Positions 36,092-44,757 of a stretch of DNA of 64,000 bases are shown here, in pieces. Position 1 is the stretch's first letter; every line of letters starts with the position of its first letter. Source of the DNA: Fischerella sp. PCC 9605 (GTDB lineage: Bacteria; Cyanobacteriota; Cyanobacteriia; Cyanobacteriales; Nostocaceae). A program made the position numbers and the translations under genes. Where the stretch lies: positions 768,460 to 832,459 of the forward strand of contig NZ_KI912151.1 in NCBI RefSeq assembly GCF_000517105.1. Reading direction: 5' to 3'. Below the pieces are notes generated by a model. The model saw nothing but the letters and a program-made list of their open reading frames with translations. It did not search any database and was not told the DNA's origin.

Positions 36092-36706
36092 ATGGCTCAT
36101 ACTCTAGCGCCATTGCCCTATGACTATGCTGCACTGGAACCGTATATTGATGCTCAAACCATGCAGTTGCATCATGACAAGCATCACGCTGCCTATGTCA
36201 ACAATTTGAATGCAGCCTTAGAGAAGTATCCCGATCTGCAAGGTAAAACTGTCGAGGAGTTGGTTATTAACTTAGACGCAGTGCCACAAGACATTCGTAC
36301 TATCGTACGGAATAATGCTGGAGGACACGCTAACCACACCCTGTTTTGGCAGCTTATGAGTCCTGAGAGTGAGGGAGAACCAATAGGGAAAATCAAAGAT
36401 GCGATCGCAACTACTTTCGGCAGCTTTGATAACTTCAAGGTGCAGTTTAACGACGCTGGAATTAAGCAATTTGGTAGCGGTTGGGTTTGGTTAGTCAACA
36501 ACCAAGAAAACAAGCTGCAAATCGTTACGACTCCCAATCAAGACAGTCCACTGACCATAGGACTCTACCCCTTGCTGGGTAACGATGTTTGGGAACACGC
36601 TTATTACCTCAAGTACCAAAATCGTCGTGCAGATTACCTGAATGCTTGGTGGAATGTAGTGAACTGGAATGAAGTCAATCGGCGGTTTGAATCTGCATTG
36701 CGGTAA
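36092..36706 (+). CDS. sodA: Superoxide dismutase, Mn/Fe family (Mn-type residues)
   Basis: 204 aa converting superoxide to peroxide and oxygen. AAGGAG lies 7 nt before the ATG. Metal ligands: His27 ([13 protein letters not shown]), the histidine in [10 protein letters not shown] (about 80), Asp and His in [18 protein letters not shown] (about 167-171). Gly-Gly before HANH and NQDSPL near residue 149 point to the Mn form. No signal peptide or membrane anchor, so cytosolic, unlike the membrane-bound SodA of some Nostoc. Single gene. Confidence 0.95.
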   Translation: MAHTLAPLPYDYAALEPYIDAQTMQLHHDKHHAAYVNNLNAALEKYPDLQGKTVEELVINLDAVPQDIRTIVRNNAGGHANHTLFWQLMSPESEGEPIGKIKDAIATTFGSFDNFKVQFNDAGIKQFGSGWVWLVNNQENKLQIVTTPNQDSPLTIGLYPLLGNDVWEHAYYLKYQNRRADYLNAWWNVVNWNEVNRRFESALR

Positions 36707-36726
36707 TACTCAGTTCGCGACTTAAA

Positions 36727-36880
36727 TGGGGATTGGGGATTGGGGATTGGGAATTGGGTAAAGGTTAAAGGGTAAAGGAATTTATTAACCTTTCACCTTT
36801 CACCTTTCACCTTTTCCCTTTTCCCCTTCCCCCTCTTGTTTTTCCGATGCCCCTTGCCCCTTGCCCCTTGCCCATGCCCA
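36727..36880. repeat. Dispersed heptad repeats between convergent genes
   Basis: GGGGATT heptads, a GTAAAGG/TTCACCT block and CCCCTTG heptads, folding back on themselves. It fills the gap between the convergent SOD and reductase genes, with possible bidirectional terminator activity. Confidence 0.75.
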
Positions 36881-36890
36881 ACGTTACTCC

Positions 36891-37733
36891 TTACCCTTGC
36901 GCCAGTTCATGATTGCCTAACTTGGAGAAAAGTGCATTCCAATCAATCATAGAGGGTCTTGATCCCTGATTGACTATCTCAAAAACTTTTCTTTCACAGT
37001 GAGGATTTTGAATGCATTCTACACAGGCTGCTGCTACATCAATTCGGCTAGTCTGGCCTGTGAGTGTGTCGCCCGTCCCCACCACCACACCAAGCTTACC
37101 TCCTGTTTTTGCCTTTAACAAGGTGTTGAGGTCGTATGAGGTATAGGGGCCGTCGATCAGGCGACCTGGGCGGATAATGGTGTAGGACAATCCCGAATTG
37201 ATAATGGCTTCCTCACCTTTTTGCTTGGCATCAAGTACGCCAAAGGCATTGAGAATGCGATAAGGAAACTTATCTTTGCGAAGAACTCCACAGGAAGATA
37301 CAAAAACAAACCGCTTGAGATTGTTAGGTGCTGCTGCAACTAAATTGCTGACGCCTTGGGTATCAACTTTTGCAGGGCTATTCTTGGCTTTGGCTTTAGC
37401 AGATTCAGGGTCAAAAAATAGCTTTATCCAATCAATCAAGCTAGGTGTTGGTTCAAATTCCCATCTAGCGGAAGGAAAAGCAGTAGTCCCAGTACAACAT
37501 ATTATATAGTTGGTATCTGCCATCGCCGCCGGAAGTATAGTCAGGTCACGCAGATCGCCAACAGCAACTTCCACTTTGTCATCAAACATTTTTTGGGCTT
37601 TTGCTGTGTTGCGTGTCAGGATGCGAACTTTAAAACCCTTCGACCGCAGCTTACCTACCACCAGCTGACCTACTCCACCAGTCGCACCGACAACAAGCAC
37701 TCTTTCCTCAACTGACACTTCCGCCGAAGTCAT
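36891..37733 (-). CDS. NAD(P)-binding atypical SDR (NmrA-like)
   Basis: 280 aa. The Rossmann motif is ERVLVVGATGGVGQLVVGKL at about 10-29, followed by RILTRNTAKAQKMF for NADP preference and VGDLRDLTIL near 60. The segment RFVFVSSCGVLR (about 140) replaces the classical YxxxK, and SGLSYTIIRPGRLIDGP (about 180) is typical of the atypical SDR/NmrA group found in plants and cyanobacteria. It could act in redox sensing, isomerisation or photosystem-related complexes (as for Ycf39-like or Tic62-like proteins), but I cannot assign the role. Single gene. Confidence 0.88.
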   Translation of the reverse strand: MTSAEVSVEERVLVVGATGGVGQLVVGKLRSKGFKVRILTRNTAKAQKMFDDKVEVAVGDLRDLTILPAAMADTNYIICCTGTTAFPSARWEFEPTPSLIDWIKLFFDPESAKAKAKNSPAKVDTQGVSNLVAAAPNNLKRFVFVSSCGVLRKDKFPYRILNAFGVLDAKQKGEEAIINSGLSYTIIRPGRLIDGPYTSYDLNTLLKAKTGGKLGVVVGTGDTLTGQTSRIDVAAACVECIQNPHCERKVFEIVNQGSRPSMIDWNALFSKLGNHELAQG

Positions 37734-37856
37734 AACAATACCATTCGCTAATTCGATTGTCTATTAAAGCTCCCCGCCGTGACTAACGAGTCATCGGTGG
37801 GGATTGCTCACATCAGTCATTTATCAGGCGATCGCATTCTCATCAATACACAAAAA

Positions 37857-38270
37857 TCACCCTTCTGGAACAAAGTTCATTGCTACACCGTTCATGCAGT
37901 AGCGCTGGCCAGTAGGCGCAGGGCCGTCATCAAACACATGACCCAGATGTCCGCCGCAGCGGCTACAATGCACTTCAGTCCTAGTCATAAAAAATGACCT
38001 ATCTGTTGTTGTGCCAACTGCATTCTCAATGGGGGCGTAAAAACTCGGCCAGCCAGTACCACTGTTGAATTTAGTTTCTGATGTAAACAGTGGCTGACCA
38101 CAGCCAGCACACACGTAAGTACCGCTAGCATAATTTTTATCTAATGGACTTGTGCCAGCACGTTCTGTACCGTGTTTGCGTAAAACACGAAACTGTTCCG
38201 GTGTCAAACTTTTGCGCCACTCTTCATCGGTTTTATTAATTTCAAACTTTTCACTATGGGAAGTTGTCAT
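37857..38270 (-). CDS. msrB: Peptide-methionine (R)-S-oxide reductase
   Basis: 137 aa from ATG 38270, with AGGAG 10 nt upstream; the open frame to 38381 translates repeat DNA and is excluded. Repairs oxidised methionine using thioredoxin. Family motifs: TERAGTSPLDKNYASGTYVC, zinc-binding CAGC (about 56) and CSRCGGHLGHVFDDGP (about 105), GTGWPSF near 75, and the catalytic cysteine in RYCMNGVAMNF near 127. All are intact. The repeat block of the 38281 family abuts its ribosome binding site. Confidence 0.97.
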   Translation of the reverse strand: MTTSHSEKFEINKTDEEWRKSLTPEQFRVLRKHGTERAGTSPLDKNYASGTYVCAGCGQPLFTSETKFNSGTGWPSFYAPIENAVGTTTDRSFFMTRTEVHCSRCGGHLGHVFDDGPAPTGQRYCMNGVAMNFVPEG

Positions 38271-38280
38271 AACATCTAGT

Positions 38281-38362
38281 CTCCTGTTTTGAAAATAGGG
38301 ATTGGGGAAGAGATTTTCATTCCTTTCTCTATACGAGCCTCTGGTTCTAGTTCTCGTTACCG
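38281..38362. repeat. Dispersed repeat upstream of msrB
   Basis: TTGAAAATAGGGATTGGG, GAAGAGATTTTCATTCC and CCTCTGGTTCTAG in the same order as in the dehydrogenase remnant at 32985-33090. Confidence 0.75.
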
Positions 38363-39058
38363 CAGTTGCATAGGCATGCAAGTTGTAAATATAGCTACAC
38401 CTGATTTTTCCTTGTCTTCTGTTTATATTCTATTATTTATTAAGTTTTATTAATTTAACATTGGAGAAATATAAATTGCAGATAAATGAGAGCACGTCAA
38501 TAAAAATTAAGTAGAGTATCGATTGTTTGCACAAGCAGATATGCCCAAGTTACCTTAATCTAGCGGCATATTAAATTTTGCTCCATTGTATCGAGGATAG
38601 AGGGGCGACTCCCCCCAAACATCCTCATTAGGGACAGTCTAGGATCTAATAGAGCAAATTTTCCCTTTTATAGGGGAAAATAATTGAGAAAATTCAGGAT
38701 TAGTTTAAAAATGCCCGTAAATAAAGCATTCGTATTCGCCGATTATCGAATATCTATTTTTCTACTTCGCTCTTTGTGTCCAGCACCGAAGTTTTCAGCC
38801 TCGGGATATGCTCAGGATGTGAATGAGCAGCTATTTGCTTGAAAATATCAGGCAATTGACCCAACCTACAAAGTGCCGGAATGGGAGCTATGAGAACTAC
38901 AAGATATTGCAGACATCACTGGGGCAGCGCACAAGTAGGGCTGGATCTGAAAGATAAAGTTGATATGCCATCTAATAATTTCACTCTCATCTATGGTTTT
39001 AGGTGAGACTTGCAATCTGTTTGGCACATGCGCGAGACAGAAAATTGAGGACATTATT
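38363..39058. other. 0.7 kb spacer without a gene
   Basis: Divergent spacer between msrB and the membrane coiled-coil gene. A minus-strand ORF at 38866-39222 is the shadow of the following gene's membrane segments. I see nothing else beyond a hairpin-like patch CCCTTTTATAGGGG at about 38664. Confidence 0.45.
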
Positions 39059-40324
39059 ATGACACACAAAATTTCTCTAAGACAGCCCAGAATTATCATT
39101 AATGCGATCGCTGGTGTTATCACCTTGTTAGCTGCGGTAACGGCTGTCAGAAGTGACAATCCTAAGGCTAAAACACTTGCTTGGATTGTGGCTGTAAGCA
39201 GTGCCGCTATTGGGGTAGTCAATGAAGCCAGTTCTCATCTGTATGAAGACAATGCTAATAATCAGATAGATGCTTTTATTAAACCCAGGGATAAGAAAAT
39301 TGCTGAATTGACTGGGGAAGTGGAGATAAAACGTGGAAAATTAAGACAAGCGCAGTCAGCTAACAAGAAATTGTTAGAGACAATCGCCAAACTTAAATTT
39401 GAATTAGAAAGTTATCAAAGTAAAACAGAGGAAGAAAAGCTATTTGCTGATGCTATTTTAGATACATTTGTAGTCAAGATCAAAGAATTGTTGAGCGTAC
39501 AAGTAGAAGAAACTATTGAAAATTTGAAAAACTCAGTAGATGCTAATATCCGGCAAATTCAAGATGAACGTATTCTAACTAAATTGAATAAATTTAAGAG
39601 TGAAATTGAGATTAGATCTGTAAATTACAAAGTTTGGATAGCAAATATTGAATGCAATAGAAGCCTTGATTTTGTGAATGATACTATAGAGGTTTTCAAT
39701 CAAATTCATAATGAGTTAGCAACTTTAAAAGTTAAATTCATCAGAACTTTAGGTGTGAGTGAACGCTTAAAATTTCAGAGGATTCTCAATCAAGAAAAAT
39801 CCAAAGGCGCATTATTTCAATTAGTAAATGCTCACAAGGGTAATTATGATGATGTAATGGCAAAACTAGAAGGTTCGGAGCAAATAGCAGCGAAGAACGA
39901 GCAATACATAAAACACATCATCGCAGAATTGGAAAAGGCTATGGAGCGACTAGCTCAAAAAGATGAAGAAATCAAAGCTCTCAAACGCCCTCAATACTGG
40001 TCTACACCAACTCGCGATGACCTATGGGTAGCAAATATCATCATTGGTTATTTTGAACAGTTAGGAATTATCTTAGACCGCGCTCATAGTGATTACGAAC
40101 AGTGGCAAGCAAATCTAGGTTTTCACATTGACCGAAATACTCGTTTAATTAGGGCTAAAGACCTCAACGAACACTCTGATAAGATCAAACAGTTAGCTCA
40201 AATCCTCAACACACCTGAGTTCAAATTTGATAATGAATTAGGACTGATGACTGTTTGGGTAGAAATATCCAAGAAACCTGCAAAGGAAAAAAGTCCACTA
40301 GATGAGTGTAAAAACTCAGTTTAA
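39059..40324 (+). CDS. Membrane-anchored coiled-coil protein of unknown function
   Basis: 421 aa from ATG 39059, set by GAGG 8 nt upstream; the frame is open to 38960 without a ribosome binding site. Two close hydrophobic stretches (about 12-30 and 38-55) suggest a hairpin in the membrane. Residues about 75-320 are a long Glu/Lys-rich coiled coil with interruptions. The last 100 residues (from RPQYWSTPTRDDLWVANII) form a globular unit with many aromatic residues and end in a charged tail. No family recognised. Its AT-rich codon use contrasts with the neighbouring pckA and might point to acquisition, but I did not measure it. Confidence 0.75.
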   Translation: MTHKISLRQPRIIINAIAGVITLLAAVTAVRSDNPKAKTLAWIVAVSSAAIGVVNEASSHLYEDNANNQIDAFIKPRDKKIAELTGEVEIKRGKLRQAQSANKKLLETIAKLKFELESYQSKTEEEKLFADAILDTFVVKIKELLSVQVEETIENLKNSVDANIRQIQDERILTKLNKFKSEIEIRSVNYKVWIANIECNRSLDFVNDTIEVFNQIHNELATLKVKFIRTLGVSERLKFQRILNQEKSKGALFQLVNAHKGNYDDVMAKLEGSEQIAAKNEQYIKHIIAELEKAMERLAQKDEEIKALKRPQYWSTPTRDDLWVANIIIGYFEQLGIILDRAHSDYEQWQANLGFHIDRNTRLIRAKDLNEHSDKIKQLAQILNTPEFKFDNELGLMTVWVEISKKPAKEKSPLDECKNSV

Positions 40325-40659
40325 GTAAGTTGACAAACCTACCTCAACAGTAGGAAAAATAGCTCGTTCCTCACAAGTTCCTCACATTCTTTTCATAGTC
40401 TAGTAATAAATTGAATTAAAAATGCGATTTAAATTTTCTGCAACCAACTGCATTCCGCATCCCCTGCTGTTGCATTGTGATATTGGGACATGGGCCGCAG
40501 AAATAGCACTAATAGTATGGGACAAGGTGAAGGGACAAAGGGAAAAGATTTGTAATCATCTTTACCCTTTCCTCAACTAACGCCCGTCAATTTTGTGTTG
40601 GTGAAGTACTGCCAGTCTTTGGCTTATTACTACAGCGTTGAATAACAAAAAATGGGACA
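40325..40659. other. 335-bp leader region of pckA
   Basis: No gene. It carries a GGGACAAGGTGAAGGGACAAAGGG patch near 40516 and a T-rich stretch. No ribosome binding site is evident before the pckA ATG. Confidence 0.4.
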
Positions 40660-42351
40660 ATGACACAAAATATTTTTGTACAGAGCCGACTTAACCGCGT
40701 GCCGCTACCTAACGGTAGTTTAATAGAGTCGGCAACGGCTGAACACAACGTGATGCACAGTAATTTCAGTCTGGAACAGCAAGGCATCCTCAACACAGGC
40801 ATTGTTTATTGGAATCTTTCGACCCCAGCTCTTTATGAAGAAGCAATTCGCCGGCAAGAGGGGGTAATGGCGCATTTAGGTCCCCTAGTTGTGCGTACTG
40901 GTCAGCATACCGGGCGATCGCCAAATGACAAATTCATCGTCCGCGAACCCAGCAGCACTGATCGAGTTTGGTGGGGCAAGGTAAATCATCCCCTCAGCGA
41001 GCATCGTTTCGAGGCTCTCTATGCCAGGATGCTGGCATATCTGCAAGGACGAGATTTGTTTATTCAAGACCGTTATGCTGGTGCCGATCCCACCTATCGG
41101 CTATCCATTCGCTTCATCACCGAGACAGCATGGCACAGCATCTTTGTCCGCAACCTATTCGTGGGAGCATCGGCGGAGGAACTGGCAAATTTTGTACCTG
41201 ATTTTACTCTTATTGCTCTACCAAACTTCCAAGCCAGACCAGAGATTGATGGCATCCATTCAGATGTCTTTATTATCTTAAATTTTGCCCGCAAACTAAT
41301 TTTAATTGGCGGCACCAGCTACGCCGGCGAGATTAAAAAATCGATATTTACAACACTCAACTATCTGTTACCTCTTCATCACGTCTTGCCAATGCACTGT
41401 GCTGCTAATGTTGGTCATAGTGATGATATTGCCTTGTTTTTTGGACTTTCAGGTACTGGTAAAACCACGCTTTCCGCTGACCCCAAACGCACATTGATTG
41501 GTGATGACGAACATGGCTGGAGCGATCGCGGTATCTTCAATTTTGAGGGTGGCTGCTATGCCAAGTTAATTCGCCTCTCCAAGGAAGCGGAACCGGAAAT
41601 TTACCAAACAACGCAACGCTTTGGTAGCGTTCTGGAAAATGTTACTGTTGATCCCCTGACCAGGCACTTAGATTTAAATGATGCCAGCCTTACTGAAAAT
41701 ACCCGTGGAGCTTACCCAATTGAATATATCAGTAACGCTAGCCTGACTGGCACAACTGGTCATCCACAAAACATTATTTTCCTGACTGCTGATGCCTTGG
41801 GAGTATTGCCACCCATCGCCCAGTTGACTCACGAGCAGGCGATGTATCATTTCTTGAGTGGGTATACAGCGAAGGTAGCTGGCACAGAAAAAGGATTGGG
41901 ACACGAACCAGAAGCTGTTTTTAGTGCCTGCTTTGGCGCACCCTTTATGGCACTGCACCCTAGTGTTTATGCAAGTTTGCTGGGGCAGAAAATAGAACAT
42001 CACAAGGTGAAAGTGTGGTTGGTGAATACAGGTTGGACAGGAGGGTTTTATGGTGTGGGAGAACGCATCCCGATCAAGCAAACCCGGGCCATGTTGACAG
42101 CAGTACTGAGTGGGGCGCTCAACGAAGTACCGACAACGGTTGATCCAGTGTTTGGTTTACGTGTCCCTGTTCGCTGTCCTGGGGTAGCCGACAAGTTGCT
42201 GACTCCTCGTTTGACTTGGAACAATCCTGATGACTATGATGTCCAAGCTTATAAACTTGCAGAAATGTTTGTGGACAACTTTAAGCAGTTTGCAGACGCG
42301 GTTGCACCCCAAGTGTTACTAGGCGGACCTCTGATAGGAAAAAGAAAGTAA
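40660..42351 (+). CDS. pckA: Phosphoenolpyruvate carboxykinase (ATP)
   Basis: 563 aa. Interconverts oxaloacetate plus ATP and phosphoenolpyruvate plus CO2. Diagnostic segments: RTGQHTGRSPNDKFIV near 77-92, GTSYAGEIKKSIFTTLNYLLP near 225, the P-loop GLSGTGKTTLSADP at about 262-275, the metal site IGDDEHGWSD near 281, and NFEGGCYAKLI near 295. The length fits the ATP-dependent bacterial form, slightly longer than E. coli's. The enzyme is not universal among cyanobacteria, where PEP carboxylase dominates. It is a single gene. Confidence 0.97.
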   Translation: MTQNIFVQSRLNRVPLPNGSLIESATAEHNVMHSNFSLEQQGILNTGIVYWNLSTPALYEEAIRRQEGVMAHLGPLVVRTGQHTGRSPNDKFIVREPSSTDRVWWGKVNHPLSEHRFEALYARMLAYLQGRDLFIQDRYAGADPTYRLSIRFITETAWHSIFVRNLFVGASAEELANFVPDFTLIALPNFQARPEIDGIHSDVFIILNFARKLILIGGTSYAGEIKKSIFTTLNYLLPLHHVLPMHCAANVGHSDDIALFFGLSGTGKTTLSADPKRTLIGDDEHGWSDRGIFNFEGGCYAKLIRLSKEAEPEIYQTTQRFGSVLENVTVDPLTRHLDLNDASLTENTRGAYPIEYISNASLTGTTGHPQNIIFLTADALGVLPPIAQLTHEQAMYHFLSGYTAKVAGTEKGLGHEPEAVFSACFGAPFMALHPSVYASLLGQKIEHHKVKVWLVNTGWTGGFYGVGERIPIKQTRAMLTAVLSGALNEVPTTVDPVFGLRVPVRCPGVADKLLTPRLTWNNPDDYDVQAYKLAEMFVDNFKQFADAVAPQVLLGGPLIGKRK

Positions 42352-42568
42352 CTGATTTTTCAAAACATCTAGTTTATTGCAGTAAATAATTTAACTCAAA
42401 CGCCCTCAATACTTAAAGCTAGGCAATGGAGCAAACTAAATTTATGGTGCTAATTGTTCTATCAAATAGTGCTAAGTATTCTGTCAAAAGTGGCAATAAA
42501 AGCGGTAATCTTGTAGAAGAGCGGAAAAATATTACCTTACAAAGTGCAATTCTCAAAAGGTTATTTGC

Positions 42569-43759
42569 ATGACTAATATATTCGACCAGTCAGCAGTTAC
42601 CACTGCTGGTATTCGTCGTGACCATTTCCTGATTTTTGGAGCTCCGGCAATTGAAGACAGTGAGATTCAGGAAGTACTTGCCACGATGGCAAGTGGCTGG
42701 TTGGGTACAGGGCCAAAGGTGATGCGCTTTGAAAACGACTTCAAAGCTTACAAAGGTGCTCGGTATGCAGTAGCAGTCAATTCTTGCACCGCTGCTTTAC
42801 ATCTGAGCATGCTGGCTGCCTCCTTAGAACCGGGGGATGAGGTAATTACTACTCCCTTGACTTTTTGTGCCACAGTCAATGCGATTATTCACGCAGGTGC
42901 TACACCAGTGCTGGCGGATGTAAACCCAGTGACGATGAATATCGATCCGATGCAGGTAGAGGCTAGGATCACCCCCAAGACAAAGGCAATCGTGCCTGTG
43001 CACTTTGCGGGTCGTCCCTGTGATATGGATGCTATTGGTGAGATTGCCGATCGTTACAATTTGAAGGTGATTGAAGACTGTGCCCATGCAGTAGAAACCG
43101 AATACAAAGGACGCAAGGCAGGCACTATGGGTGAATTTGGCTGTTTCAGTTTTTATGTCACCAAGAACATTACTACGGGCGAAGGAGGAATGATTCTCAC
43201 TCGTCGTCAAGAAGATGCTGACCGATTGAAAATACTGGCACTGCACGGCATGAGCAAGGATGCTTGGCAGCGATTTGGTGACGAAGGCTACAAACATTAC
43301 CAAGTGGTAGAGGCCGGTTTCAAGTACAACATGATGGATTTGCAAGCAGCGATCGGCATCCATCAATTGCAGCGAGTCACGCCCTATTGGCAGCGTCGCC
43401 AGGAGATTTGGCAACTCTACAATCAAGCATTTGCTGATTTGCCCATTAGCCTGCCCGCAGCACCAGAGCCTGATACTGTTCATGGCTATCACTTATATAC
43501 AATTCTTATAGACAAGACTAAAACTGGTATCAGCCGTGACGCTTTCCTGAAAGCAATCCATAGTCAGAACATTGGAGTGGGAGTACATTACCTCAGTATT
43601 CCAGAACAGCCGTATTATCAACAAAAGTTTGGATGGCAGCCTGAAGATTATCCCAATGCTATGCGTATCGGACGGCAGACGGTGAGTTTGCCTCTATCAG
43701 CAAAGTTGACAGATGCGGATGTAGAGGATGTGATTGCAGCGGTGAAGAGATGCTTATAA
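42569..43759 (+). CDS. DegT/DnrJ/EryC1/StrS sugar aminotransferase
   Basis: 396 aa PLP enzyme that aminates nucleotide-linked keto-sugars for surface polysaccharides. The PLP lysine is Lys199 in CFSFYVTKNITTGEGGM. Other family marks: GTGPKVMRFENDF near 47, NSCTAALHLSM near 72, EDCAHAVETEYKGRKAGTMGEFG (about 170-190), and RWQ-type C-terminal substrate segment around GVHYLSIPEQPYYQQ. It lies immediately upstream of two glycosyltransferase genes on the same strand, so a small surface-sugar operon is likely. Confidence 0.93.
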   Translation: MTNIFDQSAVTTAGIRRDHFLIFGAPAIEDSEIQEVLATMASGWLGTGPKVMRFENDFKAYKGARYAVAVNSCTAALHLSMLAASLEPGDEVITTPLTFCATVNAIIHAGATPVLADVNPVTMNIDPMQVEARITPKTKAIVPVHFAGRPCDMDAIGEIADRYNLKVIEDCAHAVETEYKGRKAGTMGEFGCFSFYVTKNITTGEGGMILTRRQEDADRLKILALHGMSKDAWQRFGDEGYKHYQVVEAGFKYNMMDLQAAIGIHQLQRVTPYWQRRQEIWQLYNQAFADLPISLPAAPEPDTVHGYHLYTILIDKTKTGISRDAFLKAIHSQNIGVGVHYLSIPEQPYYQQKFGWQPEDYPNAMRIGRQTVSLPLSAKLTDADVEDVIAAVKRCL

Positions 43760-43766
43760 AGCAAGT

Positions 43767-43874
43767 ATGGGTGTAAACCTATGCGGTAGCCAAGAATTTA
43801 ACTGGAAAGAAAAAGATTGGGAGACACGGTTTGCCACAATCTTGGCACAGCAGTTACAGAGTAGACTACAATAA
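43767..43874 (+). CDS. Possible 35-residue ORF or gene remnant
   Basis: ATG at 43767 leads to MGVNLCGSQEFNWKEKDWET and 15 further residues ending in RLQ and a stop, 14 bp before the GT25 gene. It begins 8 bp after the aminotransferase stop. No ribosome binding site. The composition (WKEKDWETRF) looks protein-like and resembles the tail of a sugar-modifying enzyme, so it may be a truncated remnant. Not assigned. Confidence 0.25.
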   Translation: MGVNLCGSQEFNWKEKDWETRFATILAQQLQSRLQ

Positions 43875-43888
43875 ATCCCTGGAAACAA

Positions 43889-44599
43889 ATGAAATTTATA
43901 GAGTTTTTTGATCGTATCTACGTTATCAACTTACCTTATAGAGTAGACCGACGCAGAACTATGGAGAAAGAACTGGAGAATGCAGGAATGCCATTTACTC
44001 CAGGAAAGGTTGAGCTTTTTGCAGCAATCAGACCAGATAGTGCTACCCCCTTTGAGAAAATAGGATACAAGGGGGCATTTTTAAGTCATTTGTCTGTACT
44101 AAAGCTAGCAAGAGAACAAAAGCTTAGTAATGTTTTGATTATGGAAGACGATCTGGTTTTGTCAAATAATTTTCAGCATTATGAGGATGTACTGATCGAG
44201 CAACTGCATCAAACCAACTGGGATATTGTGCACTTTGGATACTTTTCTGAAAAAGTCATCAATCCGAATGAAGATATTTTTGCGACACTTCAACCATTAT
44301 CTACAGAGATAATTGGAGCTCACTTTTACGGAGTAAACAGTAAAGTCTTTGAGCGATTGATTAATTTCTTTGAGTTATCACTAAAGAAACCTCTTGGTCA
44401 TCCTGACGGTGGTCCGATATCACCAGATGGAGTTTATAATATCTTCCAATCACAACATTCAGATATCGTTAGGCTAATTTCAATTCCAAGTTTTGGAGAT
44501 CAGCGGAGTTCACGTAGTGATGTTACTCCAAAATGGTTTGATCGAATACCTCTTCTAAAACAAATTGCAAGTGTCATGAGGACATTGCTGAAGAAGTAG
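43889..44599 (+). CDS. Glycosyltransferase family 25
   Basis: 236 aa transferase of the LPS/oligosaccharide GT25 family. Marks: IYVINLPYRVDRRRTM at about 11-26, GAFLSHLSVLKLAREQ near 63, the acidic metal motif MEDDLVLS at about 88-95, and GAHFYGVNSKVFERL near 141. The length is normal. It sits in the surface-sugar group after the aminotransferase and before a GT4 gene. Donor and acceptor unknown. Confidence 0.92.
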   Translation: MKFIEFFDRIYVINLPYRVDRRRTMEKELENAGMPFTPGKVELFAAIRPDSATPFEKIGYKGAFLSHLSVLKLAREQKLSNVLIMEDDLVLSNNFQHYEDVLIEQLHQTNWDIVHFGYFSEKVINPNEDIFATLQPLSTEIIGAHFYGVNSKVFERLINFFELSLKKPLGHPDGGPISPDGVYNIFQSQHSDIVRLISIPSFGDQRSSRSDVTPKWFDRIPLLKQIASVMRTLLKK

Positions 44600-44757
44600 T
44601 AATTGCTCTGAATATGCTGTTATTAGGGTGTTGTTAACATCTTATAAACAGATTAATTATCAATAATTTCAAATTATTGCAACTGAATCTTTATTTTTGC
44701 AACACAACCAATAATTATTCTTATAAACGTACTATACAAATCCTTTCTGGAGTTAGT

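Noticed and set aside
38866-39222. 118-codon minus-strand ORF with hydrophobic stretches
   Set aside because: It is the reverse of the membrane segments of the 39059 gene.
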